43,959 nt of DNA from Centipeda periodontii DSM 2778 (GCF_000213975.1 NZ_GL892076.1:1767507-1811465); one strand, 5' to 3'; positions 32,105 to 39,559 are shown, counted from the stretch's first letter. Notes: a model not told the origin generated them from the sequence alone. Translations and numbers: made by a program.

Positions 32105-34984
32105 TTAGTCTTTCTGATAGAATGCGCACTCGAAACCGTCGGCGTGAAGCAGAAGCCCCTCTGCCCAAGGCGGGGTTCTCGCCATCTGCTCACAAACGGC
32201 AGATAGTGAGGTGCGTTCATCGCATTCGATAATGATTTCATCATGGACGTGAGCGACAATCTCCATGTTCCGCAGCGTCTGCATGGCATAGCAGAGGATG
32301 TCGCGGCTGATGGCCTGCGTGATATTCTCCACGAACTTCGGACCGTAGGATTCGATCCGCGCCCACTTTTTCGAGAGGTCGAGTCCCATGTAAGTAATGG
32401 ATTCGCCACCGAACTGATTCTCTCCGATGCGCGGTTTTACATAGGAGAGTCTGCGCCCGCTCGGAAGCTGAATGAACATCATGCCACTCTGATAAATGAA
32501 CCGAATGTCGTGCGTGACCTTCGTGCTGCGTTCCTTGATGCAGTCTTTTGCGGCTCGGTCGACTGCCCACCAGAAATCCACGATATTTGGATTTGCCGCA
32601 CGCCATGCATCCACGAGCGGCTTTAGTTCCTCTTCCTTCATCCCGGACTCCAATGCACCGAACGCTTTCAGCGCACCGACGGATCCGCCGTAGCCGCAGT
32701 TGTGGACTAATTTTCCCGATACGGTAAAACGGTGATGCTTTCCGGCATTTCTGATGTCATAAAGTCGAGCCGTGCGCTGATGATACGCCAATTCTTCCTT
32801 TTCTCGCTGACAGCTGTCTCCGCAGCTTTGATGATCTCCGAACGAGTCATTCCTGCGGACAGTTTTCTCGTTACCACAGCGCGGCAATAAGGCCAATACT
32901 CCTGATGAAACTCCGACAAAACCGTAATTCTGCGGTTTGCTTGATTTTGCGCTCTGGGTACAAAACGTAGATTCCCTTTGGTGTAATTTCCGTTCGTATC
33001 GATGCGATCCAGTTCCATCGAGCGTGAGGGCAGACCGAATGTTTTTATGAGATACAGACCTGCCTCCGTCACACTCGGAAAATCGAACTTGATCCCTCGC
33101 CCTCCATACAGAGGGTACGCCCTGTCGTTCGGGTTCTCGCAGCGTTGTTTTGCTGCTGTGAGTCGTCTGTCCAACCAAGATGGAATCTGTCTCGGTTGCG
33201 AACAGCTCTGGCAGCCCTTCGATTTCCCGCTGCGAAGATTGTCCAAGTACTGCCACTGGATTGCACCGCATCCCGTACATTTTGTCAGAACGTAGCAATG
33301 ATTCATTGCCGCATTCCATCTCTTTTCCGGGCTGATGATTCTCACCCAGCCGAATTGCCGTCCCACCATCTCCTGTTTGTACGAGATGTGCGCCGCAGGA
33401 GGCGGCATCTCCAAACTGTATCGGCTGCGATTTCCCCTGAACCCAGACGAGATGATCCGGGGTTGCTGTAAGACCTTCATAGGTAATTATCTCCCGTTCG
33501 CCTTTGAAAATGACACCATCATGGCTGACCCAGCTTTCTCCGTCCCAGAGCAAATGCTCCGTGCGAACACGCTCAATAGGAACGAGTCCTTCATTCGTAA
33601 GGACAAGCTGTCCCTCAGCGATACACGCCAGTTCTGCCTGTTTCCCTTTTTGCCTGAGATGCCCGTTCTCTCCATGCTTGACCACATTGCAGTGGAACAT
33701 CCTGCCCGCTGTGGCACAGTAGATGTCGCCGTCATCAGCGAATACATCCATGCGCCATCGCTCCTTCGCAAGCCATGACAACACCCGTGCTTCGATGGCA
33801 GAGAAGTCCGCAACGATGAATCTCCTGCCTTCCTTTGGAATAAAGGCAGTGCGGATCAGCTGCGACAGGACATCCGGTACGGAGTTGTAGAGGATATTAA
33901 GGGATTCAGAATCTCCCTGCCGCACAAGGTCACGGGCATACGCCAAATCTGGGAGATGATTCTGCGGAAGATTTTGCAGCTGCACGATGCGTCCCGCAAA
34001 ACGCCCAGTACGATTGGCACCATAAAATTGAAACATTCCCCGCGCACGGCTGTCCGCACAGACAGCATTTCTCACCGCCTGATATTTCTTCACCGATGAT
34101 TTCGCAAGCTGCTGACGGAGCACCAATACTTCCTTCAATGGAGCGGGAACAGTGGCAAGAAGTGCCGTCACAGACTTCTTGGTAAGCGACTCCGTTTCGA
34201 CACCGTAGTCTCTGAGCCATTCCTTCATCTGCGCCACACTGTTCGGATTCTCAAGCCCGGTCAGAGTTTTCAGCCTGTCCGTCAGTTTTTCCTTGGTGTG
34301 CGCGTCAATCTTGACGGCATTCTCCACGAACGGCATATCCAGACATATCCCACGGTCATTGATCTCCTGGTCGAGTACATACTCCTCCCACACCGACTGC
34401 GGAACAGGATATTTGAAGAGACGCTGCTGAATCGCCATCTCCACTTCGACATCGCGACGGTTGTAAGACTTGAAGAGCTCCCACTTCTCTCCTGTAGGTT
34501 CATGGAACGGCGACACAGAGAAATAGCGGATGAGTGCCTTGCCCTCCGTCATTTTCTGCTCTTCCAGTCCAAGCACACGTCCAACGCCGGCAAGTGAGAG
34601 CGGCAGTCCCATGTAGGCAGACCAGACCATTGTGCATCGCCAACTGCGGGGACTCAGAAAGCGGGCACACACCGTAGAAAGTGGATGATTATCATGGAAC
34701 GGATCGAGGGTCATCCCCAAGTCCGACAAGTAACGCGACAGGCACACACGCTCAAAGTTGGCATTGAATGCCCACTTGATGACGCTCTCATCGGTCAGAG
34801 CATCCAGAATTTCCTGCGGAATCTGCTCACCACCCACGAGGTCGATGACCTCCACCGCGCCTCCATCCACGGCATAGGCGAAGAGCAGGATTGCGAAGTC
34901 CTCTGCCTCGGCGTAACGATATACGCCGCTTTTCCCAATATCCACACTGCTTCGCGTTTCGAGATCGATAGAAATGGACTTCAT
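32105..34984 (-). CDS. Family A DNA polymerase with an intein in motif B
   Basis: A 959-codon frame beginning MKSISIDLETRSSVDIGKSG. Removing the intein (residues 454-762) leaves a 650-residue phage polymerase of normal length. It has 3'-5' exonuclease features at the N-terminus (SIDLET; later SYNRRDVEVE), polymerase motif A in RFIVADFSAIEARVLSWLA, motif B rebuilt across the splice site as RQKGKQAELA-CGYGGSVGALK, and motif C in AHVHDEIIIE near the C-terminus. The intein lies between the two conserved halves of the fingers helix, so activity requires splicing. The gene stands in the early operon behind DUF2800 and DUF2815 genes. ATG follows GAAGGAGAACATAC. Confidence 0.95.
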   Translation of the reverse strand: MKSISIDLETRSSVDIGKSGVYRYAEAEDFAILLFAYAVDGGAVEVIDLVGGEQIPQEILDALTDESVIKWAFNANFERVCLSRYLSDLGMTLDPFHDNHPLSTVCARFLSPRSWRCTMVWSAYMGLPLSLAGVGRVLGLEEQKMTEGKALIRYFSVSPFHEPTGEKWELFKSYNRRDVEVEMAIQQRLFKYPVPQSVWEEYVLDQEINDRGICLDMPFVENAVKIDAHTKEKLTDRLKTLTGLENPNSVAQMKEWLRDYGVETESLTKKSVTALLATVPAPLKEVLVLRQQLAKSSVKKYQAVRNAVCADSRARGMFQFYGANRTGRFAGRIVQLQNLPQNHLPDLAYARDLVRQGDSESLNILYNSVPDVLSQLIRTAFIPKEGRRFIVADFSAIEARVLSWLAKERWRMDVFADDGDIYCATAGRMFHCNVVKHGENGHLRQKGKQAELACIAEGQLVLTNEGLVPIERVRTEHLLWDGESWVSHDGVIFKGEREIITYEGLTATPDHLVWVQGKSQPIQFGDAASCGAHLVQTGDGGTAIRLGENHQPGKEMECGNESLLRSDKMYGMRCNPVAVLGQSSQREIEGLPELFATETDSILVGQTTHSSKTTLREPERQGVPSVWRARDQVRFSECDGGRSVSHKNIRSALTLDGTGSHRYERKLHQRESTFCTQSAKSSKPQNYGFVGVSSGVLALLPRCGNEKTVRRNDSFGDHQSCGDSCQREKEELAYHQRTARLYDIRNAGKHHRFTVSGKLVHNCGYGGSVGALKAFGALESGMKEEELKPLVDAWRAANPNIVDFWWAVDRAAKDCIKERSTKVTHDIRFIYQSGMMFIQLPSGRRLSYVKPRIGENQFGGESITYMGLDLSKKWARIESYGPKFVENITQAISRDILCYAMQTLRNMEIVAHVHDEIIIECDERTSLSAVCEQMARTPPWAEGLLLHADGFECAFYQKD
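32699..33625 (-). other. Intein in DNA polymerase (309 residues) that also encodes a nested endonuclease
   Basis: Codons 454-762 of the polymerase frame. It starts with Cys: CIAEGQLVLTNEGLVPIERV is block A. TYEGLTATPDHLVWVQG is block B with the TxxH motif. RLYDIRNAGKHHRFTVSGKL, ending VHN, is blocks F and G, followed by Cys as the +1 residue. The middle (about residues 530-735 of the polymerase) is open but odd, being rich in Arg, Ser, Gln and Cys without a recognisable domain, as expected for DNA constrained by another frame. Exactly there the +1 frame encodes the HNH-type endonuclease at 32707-33480. Confidence 0.93.
32707..33480 (-). CDS. HNH-type homing endonuclease nested in the polymerase intein (+1 frame)
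   Basis: A 257-residue protein, MKVLQQPRIISSGFRGNRSR, wholly inside the intein in the +1 frame. GGGAG lies ten bases before the ATG; a later start at MVGRQFGWVRI is also possible. It has a zinc ribbon (CTGC near 68, CQSC near 90). Then come the hallmark blocks of phage HNH homing enzymes: KQRCENPNDRAYPLYGGRGI, MELDRIDTNGNYTKGNLRFV and PRAQNQANRR. Such conserved text cannot arise by chance in a shadow frame. Its last codons overlap the DNA of intein blocks F and G. It would cut intein-free polymerase genes so that the intein spreads. Confidence 0.88.
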   Translation of the reverse strand: MKVLQQPRIISSGFRGNRSRYSLEMPPPAAHISYKQEMVGRQFGWVRIISPEKRWNAAMNHCYVLTKCTGCGAIQWQYLDNLRSGKSKGCQSCSQPRQIPSWLDRRLTAAKQRCENPNDRAYPLYGGRGIKFDFPSVTEAGLYLIKTFGLPSRSMELDRIDTNGNYTKGNLRFVPRAQNQANRRITVLSEFHQEYWPYCRAVVTRKLSAGMTRSEIIKAAETAVSEKRKNWRIISARLDFMTSEMPESITVLPYREN

Positions 34985-35052
34985 GTATGTTCTCCTTCCG
35001 TGACAAAGACAGCGAGGAAGAATCCCCGCTGCCCGTGTCGGTCAACTCTTAT

Positions 35053-35613
35053 TTAGCTGAGAAAGTCCTCGTCCTCATCGGCGAAGTCATCCTCGGCGCG
35101 GGTCTTGCCGCCGAGCGGCTCACCGTCGGAAATCTTCTGCAGGTTGTTCAGCCCGCAAGCGATGCCCTTGCTGCCGTTCAAGTTGAATGCGTAGAAGTTG
35201 ATGCTTGCGCGTCCGTAAACGCCGGAGTAGACCTCCGAGTGCTCGATGATCGGATTGCGGGCAGCATCCACGATGCCGGGAGCCGTAGCCGAGTTTGCGT
35301 TGACGAAGTAGCTGTCCTTGTATGCCGCATCATCCGGGCGTTCCACATCGCCGTCACGGAGCGGTGTCTTGATCGCCGTGAGCGCAGGGACGGACTTGCT
35401 GTTTCCCTTGAGCTTTGACTGCCATTCCTCATATGCCGCCTGAATGGCGTTCTTGACTGCCGTCACGGTCTTGGTGTCGGACTTGGGAATAATAAGCGAG
35501 ACACTGAACTTCGGCGTACCGCCGTTGATGGACTTTGCCTGCCAGACGTTGGCATAGCTCCAACGTGTCTTGACTCCCGTGATCACTTTTGTCGGATTGA
35601 TAACTTTTGCCAT
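35053..35613 (-). CDS. DUF2815 protein, probable single-stranded DNA-binding protein
   Basis: A 186-residue protein, MAKVINPTKVITGVKTRWSY. The family pattern is clear: SYANVWQAKSINGGTPKFSV, SLIIPKSDTKTVTAVKNAIQ, DDAAYKDSYFVNANSATAPG, HSEVYSGVYGRASINFYAFN, NGSKGIACGLNNLQKISDGE and an acidic tail ending DFADEDEDFLS. DUF2815 proteins have an OB-like fold with an acidic tail, as in single-stranded DNA-binding proteins. They sit next to DUF2800 nucleases and polymerase A in Firmicute phages. A role at the replication fork or in recombination is inferred from that. Confidence 0.88.
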   Translation of the reverse strand: MAKVINPTKVITGVKTRWSYANVWQAKSINGGTPKFSVSLIIPKSDTKTVTAVKNAIQAAYEEWQSKLKGNSKSVPALTAIKTPLRDGDVERPDDAAYKDSYFVNANSATAPGIVDAARNPIIEHSEVYSGVYGRASINFYAFNLNGSKGIACGLNNLQKISDGEPLGGKTRAEDDFADEDEDFLS

Positions 35614-35625
35614 GATGTGTTTTCC

Positions 35626-36750
35626 TCAACTTTCCTTAAAATCTTCTGCTGCAGTATTCATCACAGGCCGCTTGTCGCTCATGGGAGCGAGGGTTGGTTT
35701 CCCCTGCGGTTTTACGATGAAGCCTCCGAGCAGTTCCTCAAACTTATTTTTTCCGAGCAGACTGGTCATTGCCGTAATCCCGAGCAGTTTCTGTTCATAC
35801 GGCTCGTAGCCCGCTTCTTTGACGGTATTGGCGACCGCCGCCTCATCGGTGTATTTCCGATTCGAGCGACCTTCCACCAGTTTCCAGTCCGTCCACTGTT
35901 TTCCTTGGATTGCCCGCTGCAGGGCGTACTCCTTGATGTCACTGACCCATGCGGCGAGCGTGTCGGCTTTTGCAAGCACCGCCTCCACCTCTGCGTCCTC
36001 CAGTGTCGGCGGCATCTCGAAATCATACCGAGCAAGTTCCAGATTGTATTCCGCCCGCTTACGGCAGGTCGCCTTGATTTTGCAGAACTGGCAGTGCGCC
36101 CCTGCACAGAACTCGCCTTCTCCCGCGTGTGCCAGCTTTGCCGCAGGTACAAGCGTGTCTGCCGCCCATGCCAGAAGGTCGACTTTCGAGATGCTGAACT
36201 CCGAGATGTTGGCGAGACGAGGCTGGAAGATCACCATCCGCACCTCTTCGATGTCGTACAGACCGTCGAACATCTGGATGCATCCGAGCGCGTAGCACAT
36301 CATCTGCGGATTGTGGTCGGCACTGACCTCGATGCCTTTGCCGTGTTTGTAATCCACGATGCAGACGGTCTTACCCGAAATGATAAGCGTATCGGCTGTA
36401 CCGAAGCCATCCGGCACGAACGCCGAGAAATCGACGCGCTGCTCCACCGACACCATCGTGTCCTTGCTCTCGTCACGGAACTGACCGACCAGTTCCATCA
36501 CAAACTGGCAGTACGCCTCAGCGCACTCTTCCATCTCAGTGTCATAGGAAGCGAGGTTCTTGGTCGGATCGCGTACCCGCTCCCCCAGAGCCTTGCAAAG
36601 TTTGTACTCGCAGAGCATATGTGCGTCCGTACCTTGTGCGGCATACTCGCTCGGCGTGTCGGATTTCTCCGCATTGAGCCGTGCCGACGGCGGACAGGCA
36701 ATCCATCGTGCGGCAGAGGATGCGGAGAGAACGGCATGCTTACGTGCCAA
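35626..36750 (-). CDS. DUF2800 family Cas4-like nuclease
   Basis: A 374-residue protein, TTG start at 36750 behind GGAGG. The opening KHAVLSASSAARWIACPPSA and QGTDAHMLCEYKLCKALGE are DUF2800 features. The PD-(D/E)XK core is GFGTADTLIISGKTVCIVDY followed by KHGKG. A four-cysteine cluster in FCAGAHCQFCKIKATCRKR resembles the iron-sulphur cluster of Cas4/AddB-type exonucleases. It probably processes DNA ends in phage recombination together with the DUF2815 protein encoded 12 bp downstream. It overlaps the upstream small gene by 11 bp. Confidence 0.9.
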   Translation of the reverse strand: MARKHAVLSASSAARWIACPPSARLNAEKSDTPSEYAAQGTDAHMLCEYKLCKALGERVRDPTKNLASYDTEMEECAEAYCQFVMELVGQFRDESKDTMVSVEQRVDFSAFVPDGFGTADTLIISGKTVCIVDYKHGKGIEVSADHNPQMMCYALGCIQMFDGLYDIEEVRMVIFQPRLANISEFSISKVDLLAWAADTLVPAAKLAHAGEGEFCAGAHCQFCKIKATCRKRAEYNLELARYDFEMPPTLEDAEVEAVLAKADTLAAWVSDIKEYALQRAIQGKQWTDWKLVEGRSNRKYTDEAAVANTVKEAGYEPYEQKLLGITAMTSLLGKNKFEELLGGFIVKPQGKPTLAPMSDKRPVMNTAAEDFKES

Positions 36751-37030
36751 TGCGCTCAGCCTCCTTCAAGAGTGCCGCATACTGCTCCGGTGCAATGTCG
36801 CTGAGTTTGTTTGCGCCGAACTTTGCGATCAGCGACTTGACGGCGGCACTGTGTCCTTCGACAGAGAGTTTCGCAAGTACGGCGCGTACCTCCTCAAGGG
36901 TCGGTGCTTCTGTCTTCTCCGTTGGCAACGGTTCCTCTCCTTCGGAACTCTGCACGAATTCCTCCAAGACATTAACCAGTCGGTGAAGAACGCCGATAAG
37001 CTCGGCTATTGCTTCATTTTCCTCCCGCAT
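36740..37030 (-). CDS. Small conserved phage protein (annotated elsewhere as rRNA biogenesis protein rrp5)
   Basis: A 96-residue acidic protein, MREENEAIAELIGVLHRLVN, with ATG at 37030 behind AAAGGAAGTGATCTCC. It has an N-terminal coiled coil, a Glu/Pro linker (about 30-45) and a C-terminal conserved block APTLEEVRAVLAKLSVEGHS, KSLIAKFGANKLSDIAPEQY. Databases label this family rrp5 by misassignment; it has no similarity to the eukaryotic rRNA protein that I can see. It often precedes DUF2800 in Firmicute phages. It is the first gene behind promoter-like element B. Confidence 0.75.
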   Translation of the reverse strand: MREENEAIAELIGVLHRLVNVLEEFVQSSEGEEPLPTEKTEAPTLEEVRAVLAKLSVEGHSAAVKSLIAKFGANKLSDIAPEQYAALLKEAERIGT

Positions 37031-37082
37031 GGAGATCACTTCCTTTCGATTGACTGCGGGGATTTTCACCTTCCTATAAAGA

Positions 37083-37111
37083 AGAGGACACCGCCGTATG
37101 TTTTGGTCACC
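37083..37111 (-). promoter_or_regulatory. GGTGACC-N15-GTCC element, copy B (recombination/polymerase operon)
   Basis: Minus strand: GGTGACCAAAAC, nine bases, then TGTCCTCTT. It lies between the stop of the sigma-like gene and the ATG at 37030, about 50 bp before that ATG. Spacing and both blocks are identical in design to copies A, C and D. It would drive the rrp5-like, DUF2800, DUF2815 and polymerase genes. Confidence 0.6.
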
Positions 37112-37116
37112 GATTT

Positions 37117-37773
37117 TTACATAAAATCTTTGAGCTGTGCTTGAAGCCCGGGCATGAACTTATTCATACGCTTGCGGATGCTTTCCTTAGATTTGAAGCC
37201 AACGGCGGTGGCAATCGCACGCTCTGACTCTCCCGCCGCCTTGCGGACGAGAATTTCATGGTCGATGGGATCGAGTTCACCGAGAGCCTCGTACAATTTG
37301 CGATTGCGCTCTCTGCAACTGACGGTCTCGGTGACATCCTCTTGAACGGGAAGCGCGAGATCGTTGACTTCCACCGCACGCTCCAAGGAGATTGTCCGAT
37401 ACACGGGATGTGAGCAGCCATCACAGCTGCGATTGGCGCAGCAGGGTTTTCCTTCATAGATACAGTGCTGCCCACGCTTTTCCCGCTTATCCTCCCGCCA
37501 GATCGGTCGCATGACAGCAGAGTATTGCTCGGCATCGACAGGTGCATAAATTGCCCGCTCCGACGCCTTGAGGAACTTTTCTCCGGCAGCCTTTCGCCGG
37601 ACGAGTTCGTCCATGCCCGTATCCCGAAATCTTCCATTTTCGTGGATCTGAATCGGGGCGGGGACATACACGCCCAGCTTCTTACTGAGCTGAAAAAGAT
37701 GTCCCTGCTGTCGGAGTGCCTTGACCTCCTGCGCGGAGTAGTCTTTGATGATACCGTTGAGCTGGATTTTCAT
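37117..37773 (-). CDS. Sigma-factor-like phage regulator with C-terminal helix-turn-helix
   Basis: A 218-residue protein, MKIQLNGIIKDYSAQEVKAL, with ATG at 37773 behind AAAGGAACGC. Residues 80-130 carry a Cys-rich segment (QHCIYEGKPCCANRSCDGCS, then HPVYRTISLE) that may bind zinc. The C-terminal 70 residues match a sigma region 4-like domain: LYEALGELDPIDHEILVRKA, then AGESERAIATAVGFKSKESI and RKRMNKFM. Similar proteins in Firmicute phages are annotated as sigma-70 family or sigma-like. It is the first early gene after the lysogeny region. The four GGTGACC-N15-GTCC elements, one upstream of this gene, are candidate targets. Whether it binds core RNA polymerase is unproven. Confidence 0.72.
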   Translation of the reverse strand: MKIQLNGIIKDYSAQEVKALRQQGHLFQLSKKLGVYVPAPIQIHENGRFRDTGMDELVRRKAAGEKFLKASERAIYAPVDAEQYSAVMRPIWREDKREKRGQHCIYEGKPCCANRSCDGCSHPVYRTISLERAVEVNDLALPVQEDVTETVSCRERNRKLYEALGELDPIDHEILVRKAAGESERAIATAVGFKSKESIRKRMNKFMPGLQAQLKDFM

Positions 37774-37801
37774 AGTTTTGCGTTCCTTTCGTTCTTGCCG
37801 A

Positions 37802-37923
37802 ACGGCGGGATGCAAAACTACGCACGGGCTTCTATCCGAAAATGGGCATAAAGAAGCACGGTGGGAGCATAGAGATACTGACAAGCTCGTTACCTGTCAG
37901 CATCCCTATTCGCATCCCGCCGT
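37802..37923 (-). other. Structured leader of the sigma-like gene (long inverted repeat)
   Basis: Two 12-base arms, ACGGCGGGATGC at 37802-37813 and GCATCCCGCCGT at 37912-37923, are perfect inverse complements 98 bp apart. Inside is a second repeat, CTGACA (37878-37883) with TGTCAG (37895-37900). Minus-strand RNA would fold into a long stem with an inner hairpin about 30 bases before the ATG at 37773. The leader also holds short reading frames, for example a 10-11 codon frame (MMKTRKSSFPR) with AGAGGAG upstream near 37960-37995 and a 28-codon frame beginning inside the outer arm. No T tract is present, so it is not a simple terminator. Confidence 0.55.
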
Positions 37924-38031
37924 CCTATGGCCATCTTGGACAACAGATTGACTTACCTAGGGAAACTTGATTTTCTTGTTTTCATCATCTCCTCTCACTA
38001 CGTACCGAAGAAGTTACTCCCCTCAACAGAA

Positions 38032-38060
38032 AGCGGACAGTTCGAGCCGTTTTGGTCACC
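38032..38060 (-). promoter_or_regulatory. GGTGACC-N15-GTCC element, copy C (upstream of the sigma-like gene)
   Basis: Minus strand: GGTGACCAAAAC, nine bases, then TGTCCGCTT. Same spacing as copies A, B and D. It stands about 260 bp upstream of the sigma-like gene, leaving a long structured leader. This would make the regulator autoregulated. Confidence 0.58.
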
Positions 38061-38175
38061 ACTTCTGAAGAAACTATTTTGGATATTTTCAGCAGAGGAA
38101 GATCTTCCTCTTAATATCCCACTGGACACATTTAGTCGTGGTGGCCGAACTTTTTAGAAATATTTCCACGAACAC

Positions 38176-38222
38176 AAAAAGGCCGGATGACGATAAAGCT
38201 CTCGCTTTACCATCATCCGGCC
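38176..38222 (-). terminator. Strong rho-independent terminator after the repressor operon
   Basis: On the minus strand GGCCGGATGA...TCATCCGGCC forms a 10-bp stem extended by TAAAG/CTTTA pairs around a short loop (38181-38222), followed by TTTTTGTG. It lies 49 bp after the stop of the zinc-ribbon gene and ends the lysogeny transcript before the early region. Confidence 0.9.
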
Positions 38223-38270
38223 ATTCGGTAGCTCATAGCGGCTCCATTGCTCGGTATGTTGGTGTTATGT

Positions 38271-38471
38271 TCAGACTACCCGTCGCCTCGATAATGTACG
38301 TTGTCCTGAATAGTTGAGTTTCACGATATTATGACAGTTGGGGCACTTGAGGGCCAAATTCACATTACCATTGGCATCGATGTCTGCTGCTCTTTTCCCA
38401 CAAACGGGACATTTGAGCCGTTCCATTGCCTCGCTCTCTGATACTTGAATTTTACTGCCTTTTTGAAGCAC
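38271..38471 (-). CDS. Com-like zinc-ribbon protein of the repressor operon
   Basis: A 66-residue basic protein, GTG start at 38471 seven bases after AAAGGAG. RLKCPVCGKRAADIDANGNV, then LALKCPNCHNIVKLNYSG holds two CPxC pairs, the layout of small phage zinc ribbons such as the Com translational regulator of Mu-like phages. The basic C-terminal tail (LSRRRVV) could bind RNA or DNA. It is encoded 17 bp after the repressor gene and ends before a strong terminator, so it is expressed in the lysogen. The Com analogy is based on pattern only. Confidence 0.72.
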   Translation of the reverse strand: MLQKGSKIQVSESEAMERLKCPVCGKRAADIDANGNVNLALKCPNCHNIVKLNYSGQRTLSRRRVV

Positions 38472-38488
38472 ACTACCACTCCTTTTAC

Positions 38489-39466
38489 TTAAAATGGAAT
38501 CTCGTCAATATCCACTAAATTGTTCACGTCATCATCTAAATCCGAAGGAAATGGAGCAGAAAAAAATTTTTCTGTACTCCCTCCATCTTGACGTGGGAAG
38601 ACAAATTCATTGGTTACCTTTTCTTCCTTTAAATCCACAAGAAGTAACGAAACATAGCCTTGAAATTTCTGCTCACCAAAGTCCTCTAAAATGTCTTCAT
38701 AAGCCTCTGAATTATCAACGACATAAGATATTCTCTGTGGTACTTCATCGGATTTGAAGTAAGTAAGTGCTGCATAACGACGCGTAAAGTTTTCATAGAA
38801 GCGCCGCCCATTTTCAAATTTTCTTCGTTGCTTAACTATTTCATCACTATCAGCATCATCTGTATTTACCCCAAAGCGACGAATAATACGCTCAGAGGAT
38901 GACGTCTGCAAAAACTCAAATCCCCATTGCCCATTGCCCCCAATGATTTCATTTCTATACAAAAATTGTAGAGAAATCACCCTTGTTTTTGAAACTCTGA
39001 CACGATGTAGAGGCGAAAAAATAGTATCAGGAGCTCTTCGCATCAGCTCCTTCATGACACTTCTTGATGCTGTCTGTTTGCGTATAAGCATGTCTTCAAA
39101 TTGTTCAATTTTATTAGGGTCATGTTCCAAGACTTTATGAGCCATGCTCGTAAGTTCTGTAATTGCACCAGTACATTTTTCGGCAAACAGCCGCACCTCC
39201 TCTGCTGAAGCAAAACCGTTTGCATCCATAAGCATTTCAAGCGTGATTCCACTTGTGCGATCTCTATGCTCAAAGATCGAGCGAATAACAGTCTCGGTAC
39301 TGGCACCTCCAAGCTTTTTATTTACTATGCGTGAAAATGTAGATGGGTTTACACCGCATTCCTCTGCAAATTGCTTCATCGTCCGCCCCGGTCCCTTAGC
39401 AGCCTCGAGATACTTGGACATTCGCTCCTTATCCACAGGCTTGACACGGGTGTATTCTTCTTGCAT
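38489..39466 (-). CDS. XRE-family phage repressor with an unrecognised C-terminal domain
   Basis: A 325-residue protein, MQEEYTRVKPVDKERMSKYL, behind ATAGGAGGTGCAAAATC. The N-terminal region contains a helix-turn-helix: MKQFAEECGVNPSTFSRIVN, then KKLGGASTETVIRSIFEH. No LexA-type protease or ImmA/IrrE motif is visible. The remaining 220 residues (for example VISLQFLYRNEIIGGNGQWG, YVSLLLVDLKEEKVTNEFVF) resemble a sensor or effector domain unknown to me. The gene is transcribed from a consensus promoter overlapped by an inverted-repeat operator and is the likely lysogenic repressor. The mechanism of induction cannot be told. Confidence 0.78.
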   Translation of the reverse strand: MQEEYTRVKPVDKERMSKYLEAAKGPGRTMKQFAEECGVNPSTFSRIVNKKLGGASTETVIRSIFEHRDRTSGITLEMLMDANGFASAEEVRLFAEKCTGAITELTSMAHKVLEHDPNKIEQFEDMLIRKQTASRSVMKELMRRAPDTIFSPLHRVRVSKTRVISLQFLYRNEIIGGNGQWGFEFLQTSSSERIIRRFGVNTDDADSDEIVKQRRKFENGRRFYENFTRRYAALTYFKSDEVPQRISYVVDNSEAYEDILEDFGEQKFQGYVSLLLVDLKEEKVTNEFVFPRQDGGSTEKFFSAPFPSDLDDDVNNLVDIDEIPF

Positions 39467-39516
39467 GATTTTGCACCTCCTATGGTATTTCTGACCTGTG
39501 TGATTGATATATCAAC

Positions 39517-39545
39517 ATTATATTGCACAAACAAGCAAATTTCAA
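39517..39545 (-). promoter_or_regulatory. Sigma-70-type promoter of the repressor gene
   Basis: On the minus strand TTGAAA (39540-39545), 17 bp, TATAAT (39517-39522). Spacing and -10 are consensus. It points toward the repressor start at 39466, leaving a leader of about 45 bases with an AGGAGG site. It lies within the operator at 39523-39559. Confidence 0.85.
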
Positions 39546-39559
39546 GCAATTTTGTGCAA
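39523..39559. promoter_or_regulatory. Operator: inverted repeat over the repressor promoter
   Basis: TTGCACAAA (39523-39531) and TTTGTGCAA (39551-39559) are perfect inverse arms. Between them CAAGCAA occurs twice as a direct repeat. The region covers the -35 box and spacer of the repressor promoter, the usual place of an autoregulating phage operator. The arms may bind the XRE repressor; the middle repeats may be second sites. Confidence 0.7.

Noticed and set aside
36740-37030. A true rRNA biogenesis (Rrp5) function for this small gene
   Set aside because: The database label comes from misannotation; size and sequence do not support that role.
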